From Eubacterium sp. (GTDB taxonomy: Bacteria; Bacillota; Clostridia; Oscillospirales; Acutalibacteraceae): DNA of 64,000 bases. Below the pieces are notes generated by a model that made no database searches, had not been told where the DNA came from, and worked only from the letters and a program-made list of their open reading frames with translations. The stretch lies in contig JAGHJI010000018.1 of the NCBI GenBank assembly GCA_017886765.1, forward strand, positions 19,369 to 83,368. The letters run 5' to 3'. Positions 10,659 through 21,422 of this stretch are shown here, in pieces (the first letter of the stretch is position 1; each line of letters starts with the position of its first letter). The position numbers were made by a program, and so were the translations under genes.

Positions 10659-10661
10659 TAA

Positions 10662-12527
<1,866 letters not shown>

Positions 12528-12627
12528 TAAATCATATATAATCAACAAGCAATGCGGCGGGATGTAAAAATATCCCGCCTCTGCAATGTCTTAAATAAAA
12601 CAGTTATAACAATTAATGGATTTTTTT

Positions 12628-12715
12628 GTTAGGCAAGGCTTTGGCAAAATTTCGTCGACGGAAGCATACGTGTTGTATGTGACCGAGCGGAATTTTGTCA
12701 GTAACGACGCCTAAC
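12628..12715. repeat. 88-bp imperfect palindromic intergenic element
   Basis: GTTAGGC...CAAAATT...CATACgtgttGTATG...AATTTTG...GCCTAAC nested inverted repeats between dnaK and dnaJ. Confidence 0.7.
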
Positions 12716-12743
12716 GGAAAAAGACATAATTGGAGGTGTATCA

Positions 12744-13886
12744 ATGCCTGAAGAAAAAAGAGATTATTACGAAGTGCTGGGCGTCAGCAAAAACGCCAGC
12801 GAGGATGAAATAAAAAAAGCGTACAGAAAAACCGCAAAGAAATATCATCCCGACCTTAACCCGGGAGATGCTGAGGCGGAAGCTAAATTCAAGGAGTGTA
12901 ACGAGGCTTACGAGGTCCTGTCCGACCCGCAGAAAAAAGCGCGTTATGACCAGTTCGGCTTTGCCGGAGTTGACCCGAATTACGGCGCCGGTCAGGGCGG
13001 AGCCGGCTTCGGCGGCGGTTTCGGTTTTGACGGTGATATTGATCTGGGCGATATCTTTTCTTCCTTTTTCGGCGGTGGTTTTGGCGGCGGAAGAAATCCC
13101 AACGCGCCGCAAAGGGGACGCGACCTTCAGACATCGGTCAGCCTTACATTTGAGGAGGCTGCCAAGGGATGTAAGAAAACGGTTGAGGTTATGCGCGTTA
13201 TGGACTGCAGCGAATGCGGCGGAACAGGCGCAGCAAAAGGAACCTCTCCCACCACCTGTCCCGAATGTCAGGGCAGAGGCGTTATCAGCGTTCAGCAGAG
13301 AAGTCCTTTCGGCGTGATGACTACGCAGAAGACCTGCACACGCTGCGGCGGTACAGGAAAAATAATTACCTCACCCTGTCACAAATGTAACGGCAAAGGA
13401 AAAGTTCGTACAAGGAAGAAAATCGACATCAACATCCCCGCCGGTATTGACAACAATCAGGTAGTAAACGTAAGGGGCTTTGGCAACGCCGGTTCAAACG
13501 GCGGACCCGCCGGTGACCTTAAAGTTGTGGTCAATATCAAGAAACATCCGTACTTTAACCGTGACGGATATGACGTATGGGTCGATAGACATATTTCCAT
13601 TGTTCAGGCAACGCTCGGCGCTGAGGTCAAGGTGCCTACTCTTGACGGTGATGTTAAACTCAACATTCCGGCAGGAACACAACCGGGAGAGGTATTCACC
13701 CTTAAGGGAAACAAAGGTATCCAGAGGCTTAACGGCATCGGAAGAGGCGAGGAATACGTAAGAGTAGTCGTGGATATTCCCAAGAATATTTCAAATGAGC
13801 AAAAAGAACTTTTAAAGCAGTTTGATACAGACTATGTTCCGCCGAAAAGCAAGGAAGGTTTTTTTGATAAATTCAAGAAAAAATGA
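12744..13886 (+). CDS. dnaJ: molecular chaperone DnaJ
   Basis: J domain, G/F-rich region, four CxxCxGxG-type zinc-binding repeats. Confidence 0.97.
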   Translation: MPEEKRDYYEVLGVSKNASEDEIKKAYRKTAKKYHPDLNPGDAEAEAKFKECNEAYEVLSDPQKKARYDQFGFAGVDPNYGAGQGGAGFGGGFGFDGDIDLGDIFSSFFGGGFGGGRNPNAPQRGRDLQTSVSLTFEEAAKGCKKTVEVMRVMDCSECGGTGAAKGTSPTTCPECQGRGVISVQQRSPFGVMTTQKTCTRCGGTGKIITSPCHKCNGKGKVRTRKKIDINIPAGIDNNQVVNVRGFGNAGSNGGPAGDLKVVVNIKKHPYFNRDGYDVWVDRHISIVQATLGAEVKVPTLDGDVKLNIPAGTQPGEVFTLKGNKGIQRLNGIGRGEEYVRVVVDIPKNISNEQKELLKQFDTDYVPPKSKEGFFDKFKKK

Positions 13887-13905
13887 AAAATAAAGTAAGC
13901 GAACA

Positions 13906-13935
13906 AAGGGCGGTGAGAAAATCACTGCCCTTAAT
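13906..13935 (+). terminator. terminator after dnaJ
   Basis: AAGGGCgGTGAgaaaaTCACtGCCCTT. Confidence 0.6.
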
Positions 13936-13971
13936 TTATATAATAAATTTATAATTTAACGTATTAAATCC

Positions 13972-13990
13972 GGGCGATGGACAATCGCCC
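13972..13990. repeat. short REP-like palindrome
   Basis: GGGCGATggacaATCGCCC followed by TACAA. Confidence 0.4.
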
Positions 13991-14105
13991 TACAATCATA
14001 TAGTAACGACCCTGCACCTCTGTTCGCAAATCTCCATTTCTTGAACGGTTTATAAAAATTATAAAAAAACAACACATTAATTATTCAAGTGTTCAAAATA
14101 AAAAG

Positions 14106-14142
14106 ATACCGGCTAAGCTGCAGCGCCAAGCCGGTATTTTTT
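14106..14142 (+). terminator. terminator hairpin
   Basis: ATACCGGCT...AGCCGGTATTTTTT. Confidence 0.7.
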
Positions 14143-14317
14143 ATAAATCATCCGCATCCTGAACAGGCTGTTCAAGCTCGTCATTATAGTACATATCCGC
14201 CGGAATACCCGTGTAGCTGCCGTCCACATCACAGTTTACCATATCCGGACTGATATAGGATGTCAAATCAATGATTGGTTTCTTTGTCTGCTTTTTCTTA
14301 TCGTCTTTCTTTTTCAT
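14141..14317 (-). CDS. 58-aa hypothetical protein (below ORF track cutoff)
   Basis: MKKKDDKKKQTKKPIIDLTSYISPDMVNCDVDGSYTGIPADMYYNDELEQPVQDADDL*; RBS AGGGGTGA upstream on minus strand. Confidence 0.6.
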   Translation of the reverse strand: MKKKDDKKKQTKKPIIDLTSYISPDMVNCDVDGSYTGIPADMYYNDELEQPVQDADDL

Positions 14318-14362
14318 AAAAAATCACCCCTATTTATTTTATACAGGGGTGTGTTTTTTTAT

Positions 14363-14989
14363 TTATATTTTTTCAACGTCAATAACTGATATTTTTTCCA
14401 TAAATTGTTTGGGATTTATAATTTCTCCCATTTCAAAATACTCGTCCATATTCATATTAAAATTATTTACAAAAACGGGCACATGGTTATACTCCACGTC
14501 AATATGAAGGACCTCCGCGTCTGACATAACCTTTTTCGCGTCGCAGGTATGGATATCATAAAGTTTTTTTACCACGGTCTCGTTATTGCGCACGTATTCA
14601 AGAATGACATTTCTGGAGGATTTTGAGACGGAAATATACCGGATCTCCGTTTTTGAAAGCGCCAGCGCCATCGGCATTTGCGCCACTGCCTTGCAGGCTC
14701 CGGAATTGACAAAAAATTCATTGATGAAAATGGACTCCAGCTTGCTCGTATCATCCGGTACGATAATGGCAAGGATATATTTATTGAGCTTTTTGCCGTA
14801 TATCCCCTTCATAAACTCCTTAAAATAATACTGATCCTCAGCAATTTTTTCCGCAAATTCATGATAAAACGGAATATTCGGTGACGGGTTTAAGGACGGC
14901 ATATTAAAGGTTTTAAACTCATCGCTTTCCCTGTCCTTAACAAGAATGCTGTTATTTGTAATGATCATCGGAACCGTTTTGGCCATCAT
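14363..14989 (-). CDS. hypothetical protein
   Basis: Uninterrupted ORF, no strong overlapping alternative, no family recognised. Confidence 0.65.
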   Translation of the reverse strand: MMAKTVPMIITNNSILVKDRESDEFKTFNMPSLNPSPNIPFYHEFAEKIAEDQYYFKEFMKGIYGKKLNKYILAIIVPDDTSKLESIFINEFFVNSGACKAVAQMPMALALSKTEIRYISVSKSSRNVILEYVRNNETVVKKLYDIHTCDAKKVMSDAEVLHIDVEYNHVPVFVNNFNMNMDEYFEMGEIINPKQFMEKISVIDVEKI

Positions 14990-15131
14990 GTCACCTCAGT
15001 ACATTTATCTTTATTATTTTACTACATACTATTCTTTAAATCAATAAAATTTAAAATTTTAAAAAACATAGTGCAATCACTTACAATATATGGTACAATA
15101 TCATAGTGACAAATCTGAAAGGAGAGAAGCA

Positions 15132-16565
15132 GTGTCAAACCAGAATGAAATTGATGATATCCTGAACGAGCTGAAAAGAAAAAGAGAAAGCGGAAACAAT
15201 CCGCCGCAGCCTCAGAAAAAAGCGGAGGATTTCTTTTATTCATTCACTCCGCCAAAAAAAGAAGAAAGTACAATATCTGAAAAAAGTCAGATTTTTAATA
15301 TTGATTTTGATAACAATCAAAAAAAGAAAACAGAAAAAAATCTCAACAACAATTTCGATTTAATCAACGATTCATTTAACAAAGCGCCCCGGAGAGGCAA
15401 CATCCAGAATGAGATATTTACCAGCCCTCCCGATGACGGCGCTCCAAAAAACAAAAAGAAAATCGCCGTTATCGCTGTAGCGGCTGTCCTTGTCGTGGCA
15501 ATCATAGCCAGTGTGATCTTCGCGGTGGCGAAAAGCAGAAACAAGGAAGAGGAAACAACCACCACAACGACAACGACGGAAGTTTCAACCGAGGCCGCCG
15601 TTCAGGTCTTCAATCCCCTTACCGGCGAAAGCGCATATAATGAGAACGCCGTGGGCAAAAGACCCGTTGCCTGCGTAGTAGAAAACGCCTATGCGGCAAG
15701 GCCCCAGTGGGGTATTGACGACAGCAGCGCTGCTCCGGACATTATACTTGAGGGAGAGGTGGAAGGCGGAGAAACCAGAATGCTCTGGTTTTACGCGGAC
15801 TACACCGCCCTGCCTGACCAGATAGGGCCTGTGCGCAGCGCCAGACCGCCCTACATCAAATTTTCAGAGCTTTTTGACTCCATATTTATTCACTGGGGAC
15901 AGAGCGAAAGCAGGGATAACTATGTGGGCGCGGACGCGGTTTTTGAAACGGACGATGTTGACCATATCAATCAGATGGCTTTCAGCGACAGCGTAGGTCT
16001 CTTTGGCAGGGATTCGTCCAGGGGCGTATCTTCCGAACACACCGGTGTACTGTACGGCGACGCTCTTGAAGCGGCCATCAAAGAAGCCGGCTTCAGAACG
16101 GATATTGAGGAAAGCAGCTTCACGCAGTTCAGCTTTAACGAGGAAGCGGCGGCAGTAGGCACGGAAAGCTGTATGTCTTTCTCCCTTGCTTTTTCAAAAA
16201 ACACAAAAACAAGGGACTGGACTTACAGTGAAGACGATAAAATGTATCACTGCTCGGATTACCTGACAGATGTGGCAAGAACAAATCTGCTGGTACTTTA
16301 CGATGAAACCGAATATATTTCCAAGGCAAATTATAAGGGAACCGGCAATGCTGAAATTTACTGCGACTACAAGCTGTCCGGCGGAAACGGCAAGCTGGTA
16401 AGCCTCGGTACCATAACGGATATCACATGGACAGTCAGCGACGGAACACTTGTGATAAAAGGCACTGACGGAAGCGAAGTAAAGCTGAATCCCGGAAAGA
16501 CCTGGATAGGCTACGCCTCATCAAATAACGGCGGAACGGATACAAACCATACCTCCGCTGAATAA
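15132..16565 (+). CDS. DUF3048 domain-containing membrane-anchored protein (YerB-like)
   Basis: GTG start after GGAGAG; TM segment; NPLTGESAYNENAVGKRPVACVVENAYAARPQWGI...GPVRSARPPYI. Confidence 0.85.
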   Translation: MSNQNEIDDILNELKRKRESGNNPPQPQKKAEDFFYSFTPPKKEESTISEKSQIFNIDFDNNQKKKTEKNLNNNFDLINDSFNKAPRRGNIQNEIFTSPPDDGAPKNKKKIAVIAVAAVLVVAIIASVIFAVAKSRNKEEETTTTTTTTEVSTEAAVQVFNPLTGESAYNENAVGKRPVACVVENAYAARPQWGIDDSSAAPDIILEGEVEGGETRMLWFYADYTALPDQIGPVRSARPPYIKFSELFDSIFIHWGQSESRDNYVGADAVFETDDVDHINQMAFSDSVGLFGRDSSRGVSSEHTGVLYGDALEAAIKEAGFRTDIEESSFTQFSFNEEAAAVGTESCMSFSLAFSKNTKTRDWTYSEDDKMYHCSDYLTDVARTNLLVLYDETEYISKANYKGTGNAEIYCDYKLSGGNGKLVSLGTITDITWTVSDGTLVIKGTDGSEVKLNPGKTWIGYASSNNGGTDTNHTSAE

Positions 16566-16577
16566 TAAAACATTTAA

Positions 16578-16612
16578 AAACGACTCATTGTTAAATACAA
16601 CGAGTCGTTTTC
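16578..16612. terminator. bidirectional terminator
   Basis: AAACGACTCATTGTtaaatACAACGAGTCGTTTT. Confidence 0.85.
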
Positions 16613-16614
16613 TT

Positions 16615-17781
16615 TTATATATTATTCTGTTTTTCAAGATAATTGACTGTTTTTATTACTTTGCCGTCTTTTATGTAAACTCTCGGCACACGGCGGGCGA
16701 CACGGCACGGCAGCTCATAATTAAACGAATGGGCGAGCTCGGAAACCTCCTCCATTGTCAGGACAGCATTTCCTTCCCCTCCGACAAGAGTGACCTCATC
16801 CTCCGGCTTTACACCGGGTATACCTGTAATATCCACCATGAACTGGTCCATGCAGACTCTGCCGAGGATCGGCGCATACTGTCCGTTCACGATAACTCTG
16901 CCCATATTGGACAGGCATCTGGGGTAACCGTCAGCATAGCCCACCGGAATGGTGGCCACCACTGTTTCTTTTTCCGTAATATAGGTACCGCCGTAGGAAA
17001 TTTCACGTCCCGCGTCCAAAGTCTTTATATGACTGATATGCGCTTTCCACGCCATAGCCGGTTTGATATCAAGCAGAGACCTATCCACCTGGTCAGACGG
17101 ATAAAGCCCGTAGTTTACAATTCCCGAGCGGACCATATCAAAGGTCTCGTCAAACACCATGATTCCTGCTGAATTATTAAGATGCTTAACCGGGATCTCC
17201 ACATCTCTGTCAGACAGCATCGTTATGAAATTTTTAAATAATTCACGCTGCTTTTTAGCCTTTGTCAGATCGCTTTCATCTGCGGTGGCGAAATGTGAAA
17301 AAAGTCCCTCGGCAAAAACATTCGGCAGCTGCGTAATCTGTTTACAAATATCCGCGCTTTCCTCAGAAATCTGGAAACCTATACGGCTCATACCTGTATC
17401 CGCACAAAAATGGAAAGGCGCGTTTTTATGTTGTCTCACCGCTTCATCTGACAGCGCCTTTGCGGTTTCATAGGAAAAGATCGGTACACGAATATCATTT
17501 CTGACCGTTATTTCAAACTGCGACGGAGACACATATCCGAGTATAAGTATCGGTTTTCTGATACCGGCGTTTTTAAGCTCCATTGCCTCCTCAACACACG
17601 CCACGCCGAAAAAGTCGCATTTATCCTCCAGCAGCCTGCCTACCTCCACGGCTCCGTGCCCGTAAGCGTCAGCCTTGACAACGGCAAGGAGCTTTGCCCT
17701 GCCGGCAAGCTTTTTCCGCACGCTGTCTATATTGTATTCTATTGCATCCAGATCAATTTTCGCATATGTCCGCAGATACAT
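16615..17781 (-). CDS. alr: alanine racemase
   Basis: MYLRTYAKIDLDAIEYNI...LLAVVKADAYGHGAVEVG; start chosen at MYLRT (17781). Confidence 0.95.
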   Translation of the reverse strand: MYLRTYAKIDLDAIEYNIDSVRKKLAGRAKLLAVVKADAYGHGAVEVGRLLEDKCDFFGVACVEEAMELKNAGIRKPILILGYVSPSQFEITVRNDIRVPIFSYETAKALSDEAVRQHKNAPFHFCADTGMSRIGFQISEESADICKQITQLPNVFAEGLFSHFATADESDLTKAKKQRELFKNFITMLSDRDVEIPVKHLNNSAGIMVFDETFDMVRSGIVNYGLYPSDQVDRSLLDIKPAMAWKAHISHIKTLDAGREISYGGTYITEKETVVATIPVGYADGYPRCLSNMGRVIVNGQYAPILGRVCMDQFMVDITGIPGVKPEDEVTLVGGEGNAVLTMEEVSELAHSFNYELPCRVARRVPRVYIKDGKVIKTVNYLEKQNNI

Positions 17782-17857
17782 GGTTACGCCCCTTTTTCTG
17801 TACTGTATAATAAAATATATTTTAATACCGCGGAACAAAAAAGTAAAGTCAAATATA

Positions 17858-17961
17858 CAGAAAAAGAAAAGAAGACCGGAACTGTATGTCCGGTCTTCCC
17901 CTCTCTGTTATTACAAACTATGGAGGACACGAAGTGAAACGGTGCGGCCCGTTTCAAATCT
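17858..17961 (-). ncRNA. candidate sRNA or alr leader with terminator
   Basis: Minus strand TTGACA-N17-TATAAT (17991-17996 / 17968-17973), hairpin GAAACGG/CCGTTTC (17936-17955), terminator GAAGACCGGA...TCCGGTCTTC (17871-17898) then TTTTCTTTTT. Confidence 0.6.
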
Positions 17962-18106
17962 AACTATATTATAGTGTATGTTGCATAATTTGTCAATAGG
18001 AATGATGATATTTTTTATATAAAATTACAGTCAAAGGTTTTACCTCTTTGCGTAACACAAAAAATTTTTTACAGAGTAATTTTTTGGACTTATAAAATGC
18101 AGGCAA

Positions 18107-18135
18107 TTGACTTAGAACATACGTTCGTATAATAT
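18107..18135 (+). promoter_or_regulatory. promoter overlapped by LexA/DinR-type SOS box
   Basis: GAACATACGTTC (18115-18126), matching Gram-positive GAAC-N4-GTTC, between TTGACT (18107) and TATAAT/TAATAT (18128-18135). Confidence 0.6.
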
Positions 18136-18192
18136 ATAGGTTGTACGCAGGACAAACTACGTCGAATATCAAAGAGAAAGAAGGACAGCCCT

Positions 18193-18408
18193 ATGACGAT
18201 TGACGAATTAGCACATGAATACATGTCGCAGTACAAGGTCCTCTGCGCCAAAATGGACGGACTCAGACCTTTGCTATGCGTTTACAGCGGAGAAGACCTT
18301 TTACTGCTCAGAAGAAAAATAAAAATATATTATGATATGGCCTGTGACTGCAAGAGGATAGCGTCTTTGCTCACCGGCTATTACGACGGGGAGGAAGAAT
18401 ATGATTGA
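18193..18408 (+). CDS. hypothetical protein, 71 aa
   Basis: ORF with RBS, overlapping the start of the next ORF (translational coupling). Confidence 0.65.
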   Translation: MTIDELAHEYMSQYKVLCAKMDGLRPLLCVYSGEDLLLLRRKIKIYYDMACDCKRIASLLTGYYDGEEEYD

Positions 18409-18724
18409 TTTTGTAGAGGAGTATATGAGTGATAAAAGCATGCCCGATGACAACGGCTTTGACGAACAGAGAATACTAATCCGTTCCGTATCCAAGGCGC
18501 TCCCTCTTATTATCAAAAACGAGCTTACCCAGCGCCAAAGCCTTTGTCTGAGAATGTTTTATGTTTACGGTAAAAGTCAGGTAGAGATAGCTAAGGAGCT
18601 GAAGCTGTCACAGCCCACGGTGAGCAGGCATATCAAATCCGCAAAGGATATTGTAAATAAATTTCTTGCTTACAGCTTTTATTCGGTAAAACAGGCAAAT
18701 GAACAGTGGCTCAGGCTTGAATAG
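18401..18724 (+). CDS. sigma-70 region-4-like HTH protein
   Basis: LTQRQSLCLRMFYVYGKSQVEIAKELKLSQPTVSRHIKSAKDIVNKFL. Confidence 0.75.
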   Translation: MIDFVEEYMSDKSMPDDNGFDEQRILIRSVSKALPLIIKNELTQRQSLCLRMFYVYGKSQVEIAKELKLSQPTVSRHIKSAKDIVNKFLAYSFYSVKQANEQWLRLE

Positions 18725-18903
18725 CCCCGCGCCACTGTTCTATAGTACACAACGCAGAAAGCATAGGATTCAATGCGCTGCGTACTTTACCACAATTGAT
18801 ACAGCAACGGCTATTTTATAGGATTGCTCCACCGTTGCCAACAATTGAAAACGCACCTCTTGAATAACAAGGCTAATCACCCTTTATTCTATGAGGTGCG
18901 TTT
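18701..18903. other. four consecutive stem-loops
   Basis: GAACAGTGGC/GCCACTGTTC; CGCAG-GCAT/ATGC-CTGCG; CAATTG-GCAACGG/CCGTTGC-CAATTG; AAACGCACCTC/GAGGTGCGTTT. Confidence 0.7.
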
Positions 18904-18942
18904 GATTTTTGTTAAAGCTAAATACGTGTCCCTGCAAAGACG

Positions 18943-19701
18943 TTATGCAATGACAAAAGAAATGAGAAACAGAATAACATACAACACCGGCTGGTGCGCA
19001 AGATATACCCAAAGGCTGTTTTTCCCCACAAAGGATAAAAAAGCGCTGTGCTTCCTGTACATCATTTCAGGCAGCTTTTCATCAGCGGCGAGCTTACCTA
19101 TGAAATACCCCAGGAAAAACATAAATATCCACGGAATAACGGCAAAATAATCTGCGCTGTAAAAGCTTGAGCTATGCAGTCCCAGAGGCGCAAGGAAATC
19201 ATACTGATACCAGCTTTCAGGGAGCGTGATAAGGCCGAAACACAGCCCTCCTATCTCTATATCGTAAAAGAAAAGGAAAAGTAACAGGGAAACAACGGCG
19301 CCGATCTTATAATTAATTTTTTTCAAAACAGGCATAAAAAGCCCTGTCACGATCATACATACGCCCAGGCAGTGCAGAATACCGAAATAAATTTCTGCGC
19401 CGGTAAAACCAAGCAGGGGCATAAGCACCGCTGTTACCAGAGTAACCGCGCAGCCGCAGGCAAGCACGATTACGCCTCTTTTAACAGCGTTTCTGGAAAG
19501 TCTCGAACACATTCCGGAAATAAGAATAAACGCTGCCCAGAATACCGGCTGAACGATACACAGGGCGTCAAACACCTCATATCCCCAGGAAAAGCCCAGT
19601 ACGTCACCGATATCCAGAAACGTATGGTGAATGACCATACAGATAATGGCAAACCCCCTGATTTCATCAAGCATATGAATACGTCTTTTATCTTCACGCA
19701 T
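18943..19701 (-). CDS. heparan-alpha-glucosaminide N-acetyltransferase-like (DUF1624) membrane protein
   Basis: MLDEIRGFAIICMVIHHTFLD at N-terminus; multiple TM helices. Confidence 0.75.
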   Translation of the reverse strand: MREDKRRIHMLDEIRGFAIICMVIHHTFLDIGDVLGFSWGYEVFDALCIVQPVFWAAFILISGMCSRLSRNAVKRGVIVLACGCAVTLVTAVLMPLLGFTGAEIYFGILHCLGVCMIVTGLFMPVLKKINYKIGAVVSLLLFLFFYDIEIGGLCFGLITLPESWYQYDFLAPLGLHSSSFYSADYFAVIPWIFMFFLGYFIGKLAADEKLPEMMYRKHSAFLSFVGKNSLWVYLAHQPVLYVILFLISFVIA

Positions 19702-19777
19702 TTTGCCGGCACCCTTTCTGTTAATTTGTTATATTGTACCACAATTGTTTTATATTGTATATAACAAAAAAATATGA

Positions 19778-19841
19778 TATAATAGCCTAACGAAACATCG
19801 GCAAAATCAGAAGTTCTGATTGTTTCAGAGAACATTGTATC
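19778..19841 (+). repeat. 64-bp promoter/hairpin repeat, copy A
   Basis: TATAATAGCCTAACGAAAC...GTTTCAGAGAACATTGTATC; 53/64 identical to copy B, 52/64 to copy C. Confidence 0.85.
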
Positions 19842-19860
19842 ATCAGTTTGAGGTATTGTT

Positions 19861-20250
19861 ATGAAAGAATTTTCACAAAAACTAAACAGCAAAGCCACCG
19901 CTACAGTCAGCGGAGAAAATACTGCGGCAGCGGTGAAATCCGGTTCTCTTGACGTGTTCGCAACCCCGATGATGCTGGCGCTTATGGAGGAGGCAACATG
20001 TCTTGCCTGCGCGCCGCTCCTTGACGAGGGGGAAACGACAGTGGGTACGGGCGTCAGTATTTCCCATGACAAGGCAAGCGGTCTCGGCACGGTGATAACG
20101 GCTTGCGCCACCCTGGAAAAATCGGAAGGCAGGAAACTGACCTTTTCCGTATATGCAGAGGACGACAAGGGAGATCGGATCGGAAAGGGCACCATTGAAA
20201 GATTTGTTGTGCTTGCTGATAAATTTATGAAAAGAGTAAACGGCGTATGA
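19861..20250 (+). CDS. thioesterase family protein (FlK-like hotdog fold)
   Basis: SGSLDVFATPMMLALMEEATCLA...TVGTGVSISHDKASGLG. Confidence 0.85.
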   Translation: MKEFSQKLNSKATATVSGENTAAAVKSGSLDVFATPMMLALMEEATCLACAPLLDEGETTVGTGVSISHDKASGLGTVITACATLEKSEGRKLTFSVYAEDDKGDRIGKGTIERFVVLADKFMKRVNGV

Positions 20251-21422
20251 GATACAGTGCGGTAATTTTTGATTTTGACGGAACGATATGCGATACCGGC
20301 GAAGGCATACTGAAAAGCGCGAAATACGCGCTGGAGGCTTTCGGTTACGACGCGCCCGATTATGAGGAGCTGACCTGTTTTATCGGTCCCCCGCTGCTGA
20401 TAACCTTCCAGGAAAAATTCGGTGCGGATGCGGCAACGGCAGATGAGCTTGTGAGAAAATTCCGTGAACGCTATACCAACAAAGGTGTGTTTGAAAGCAA
20501 GCTTTACGACGGAGTAAAAGAACTGCTGATAACGCTGAAAAAGGACAATATTAAAATCGGTATCGCCTCCTCCAAGCCACAGGATTATATTGAGACACTG
20601 CTTGACCATTTCGGAATCAAGTCTTATTTTGACGTCATCTGCGGCGTATCCTTTACCGCGGACTGCGAGTCCAAGGCAAGCATTATTGCCCGCTGCCAAA
20701 AGGAGCTTGACACAGCCGGCAATCTCTGCCTGATGGTGGGGGACAAGAAATATGACATGGAGGGAGCAAAGGCAAACCTGATTGATTCCGCCGGCGTATT
20801 ATGGGGCTACGGCACAAAATTTGAGCACATCGAGGCGGGAGCAAAATTTATTCTTGAAAAAGTGGACGATGTGGAAGCCATTGCGCTGGGATTTTACGAA
20901 CAGACGGAAGAAACACAGGGCATTTTCAGCGGTAAAATTATCAGCGTGCATACCGACACGGTTACGCTGGTGGATGGAACGGAGGCCCAGCGCGAGGTGG
21001 TGGACCACCCGGGCGGCGTAGCAGTCGTAGGCCTTACTGAAAATAACGAGGTACTGATGGTAAGGCAGTTTCGGTATCCGTATAAAGAAATCATTTATGA
21101 AATCCCTGCCGGCAAGCTTGAAAAAGGCGAGGATATACGCCAGGCGGGCATCCGTGAATTCCATGAGGAATGCGGCGCCGAAGCCCAGAATTTCGAGGCG
21201 CTGGGTGAAATCTATCCTACGCCAGGATATTGCAGTGAGATCATACATCTTTTCTACGCAACCGATTTAACATTTACCCAGCAGGAACTGGATGATGACG
21301 AATATCTTGACGTTATTAAGATGCCCTTGGGCGAATGTGTTGCCAAGATCATGAGCGGTGAAATAAAGGACGCTAAAACCATCGTGGGCATACTCAAATT
21401 AAAGGAACTGAAAAAATTATGA
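20247..21422 (+). CDS. HAD-family phosphatase fused to Nudix hydrolase (ADP-ribose pyrophosphatase-like)
   Basis: HAD motif FDFDGTICDTG at N-terminus; C-terminal Nudix box GKLEKGEDIRQAGIREFHEECGA. Confidence 0.9.
   Translation: MRYSAVIFDFDGTICDTGEGILKSAKYALEAFGYDAPDYEELTCFIGPPLLITFQEKFGADAATADELVRKFRERYTNKGVFESKLYDGVKELLITLKKDNIKIGIASSKPQDYIETLLDHFGIKSYFDVICGVSFTADCESKASIIARCQKELDTAGNLCLMVGDKKYDMEGAKANLIDSAGVLWGYGTKFEHIEAGAKFILEKVDDVEAIALGFYEQTEETQGIFSGKIISVHTDTVTLVDGTEAQREVVDHPGGVAVVGLTENNEVLMVRQFRYPYKEIIYEIPAGKLEKGEDIRQAGIREFHEECGAEAQNFEALGEIYPTPGYCSEIIHLFYATDLTFTQQELDDDEYLDVIKMPLGECVAKIMSGEIKDAKTIVGILKLKELKKL

Noticed and set aside
13972-13990. Possible novel element GGGCGATggacaATCGCCC
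   Set aside because: Short REP-like palindrome, with a weakly similar GGGACaccGTCCCCTACAA at 54169; common repeat type, little to add.
16588-17172. 194-aa plus-strand ORF opposite alr
   Set aside because: Antisense to alanine racemase; no independent support.
17858-17996. T-box riboswitch for the alr leader
   Set aside because: No T-box sequence (AGGGTGGNACCGCG) or stem I signature; the CCGCGG near 17829 is not in the right context.
18701-18903. Integron attC or CRISPR array
   Set aside because: No integrase, no regular direct repeats, no R-box core sites; only independent stems.
19470-20699. 409-aa minus-strand ORF
   Set aside because: Spans promoter, thioesterase and HAD gene in antisense; no RBS or family signal.
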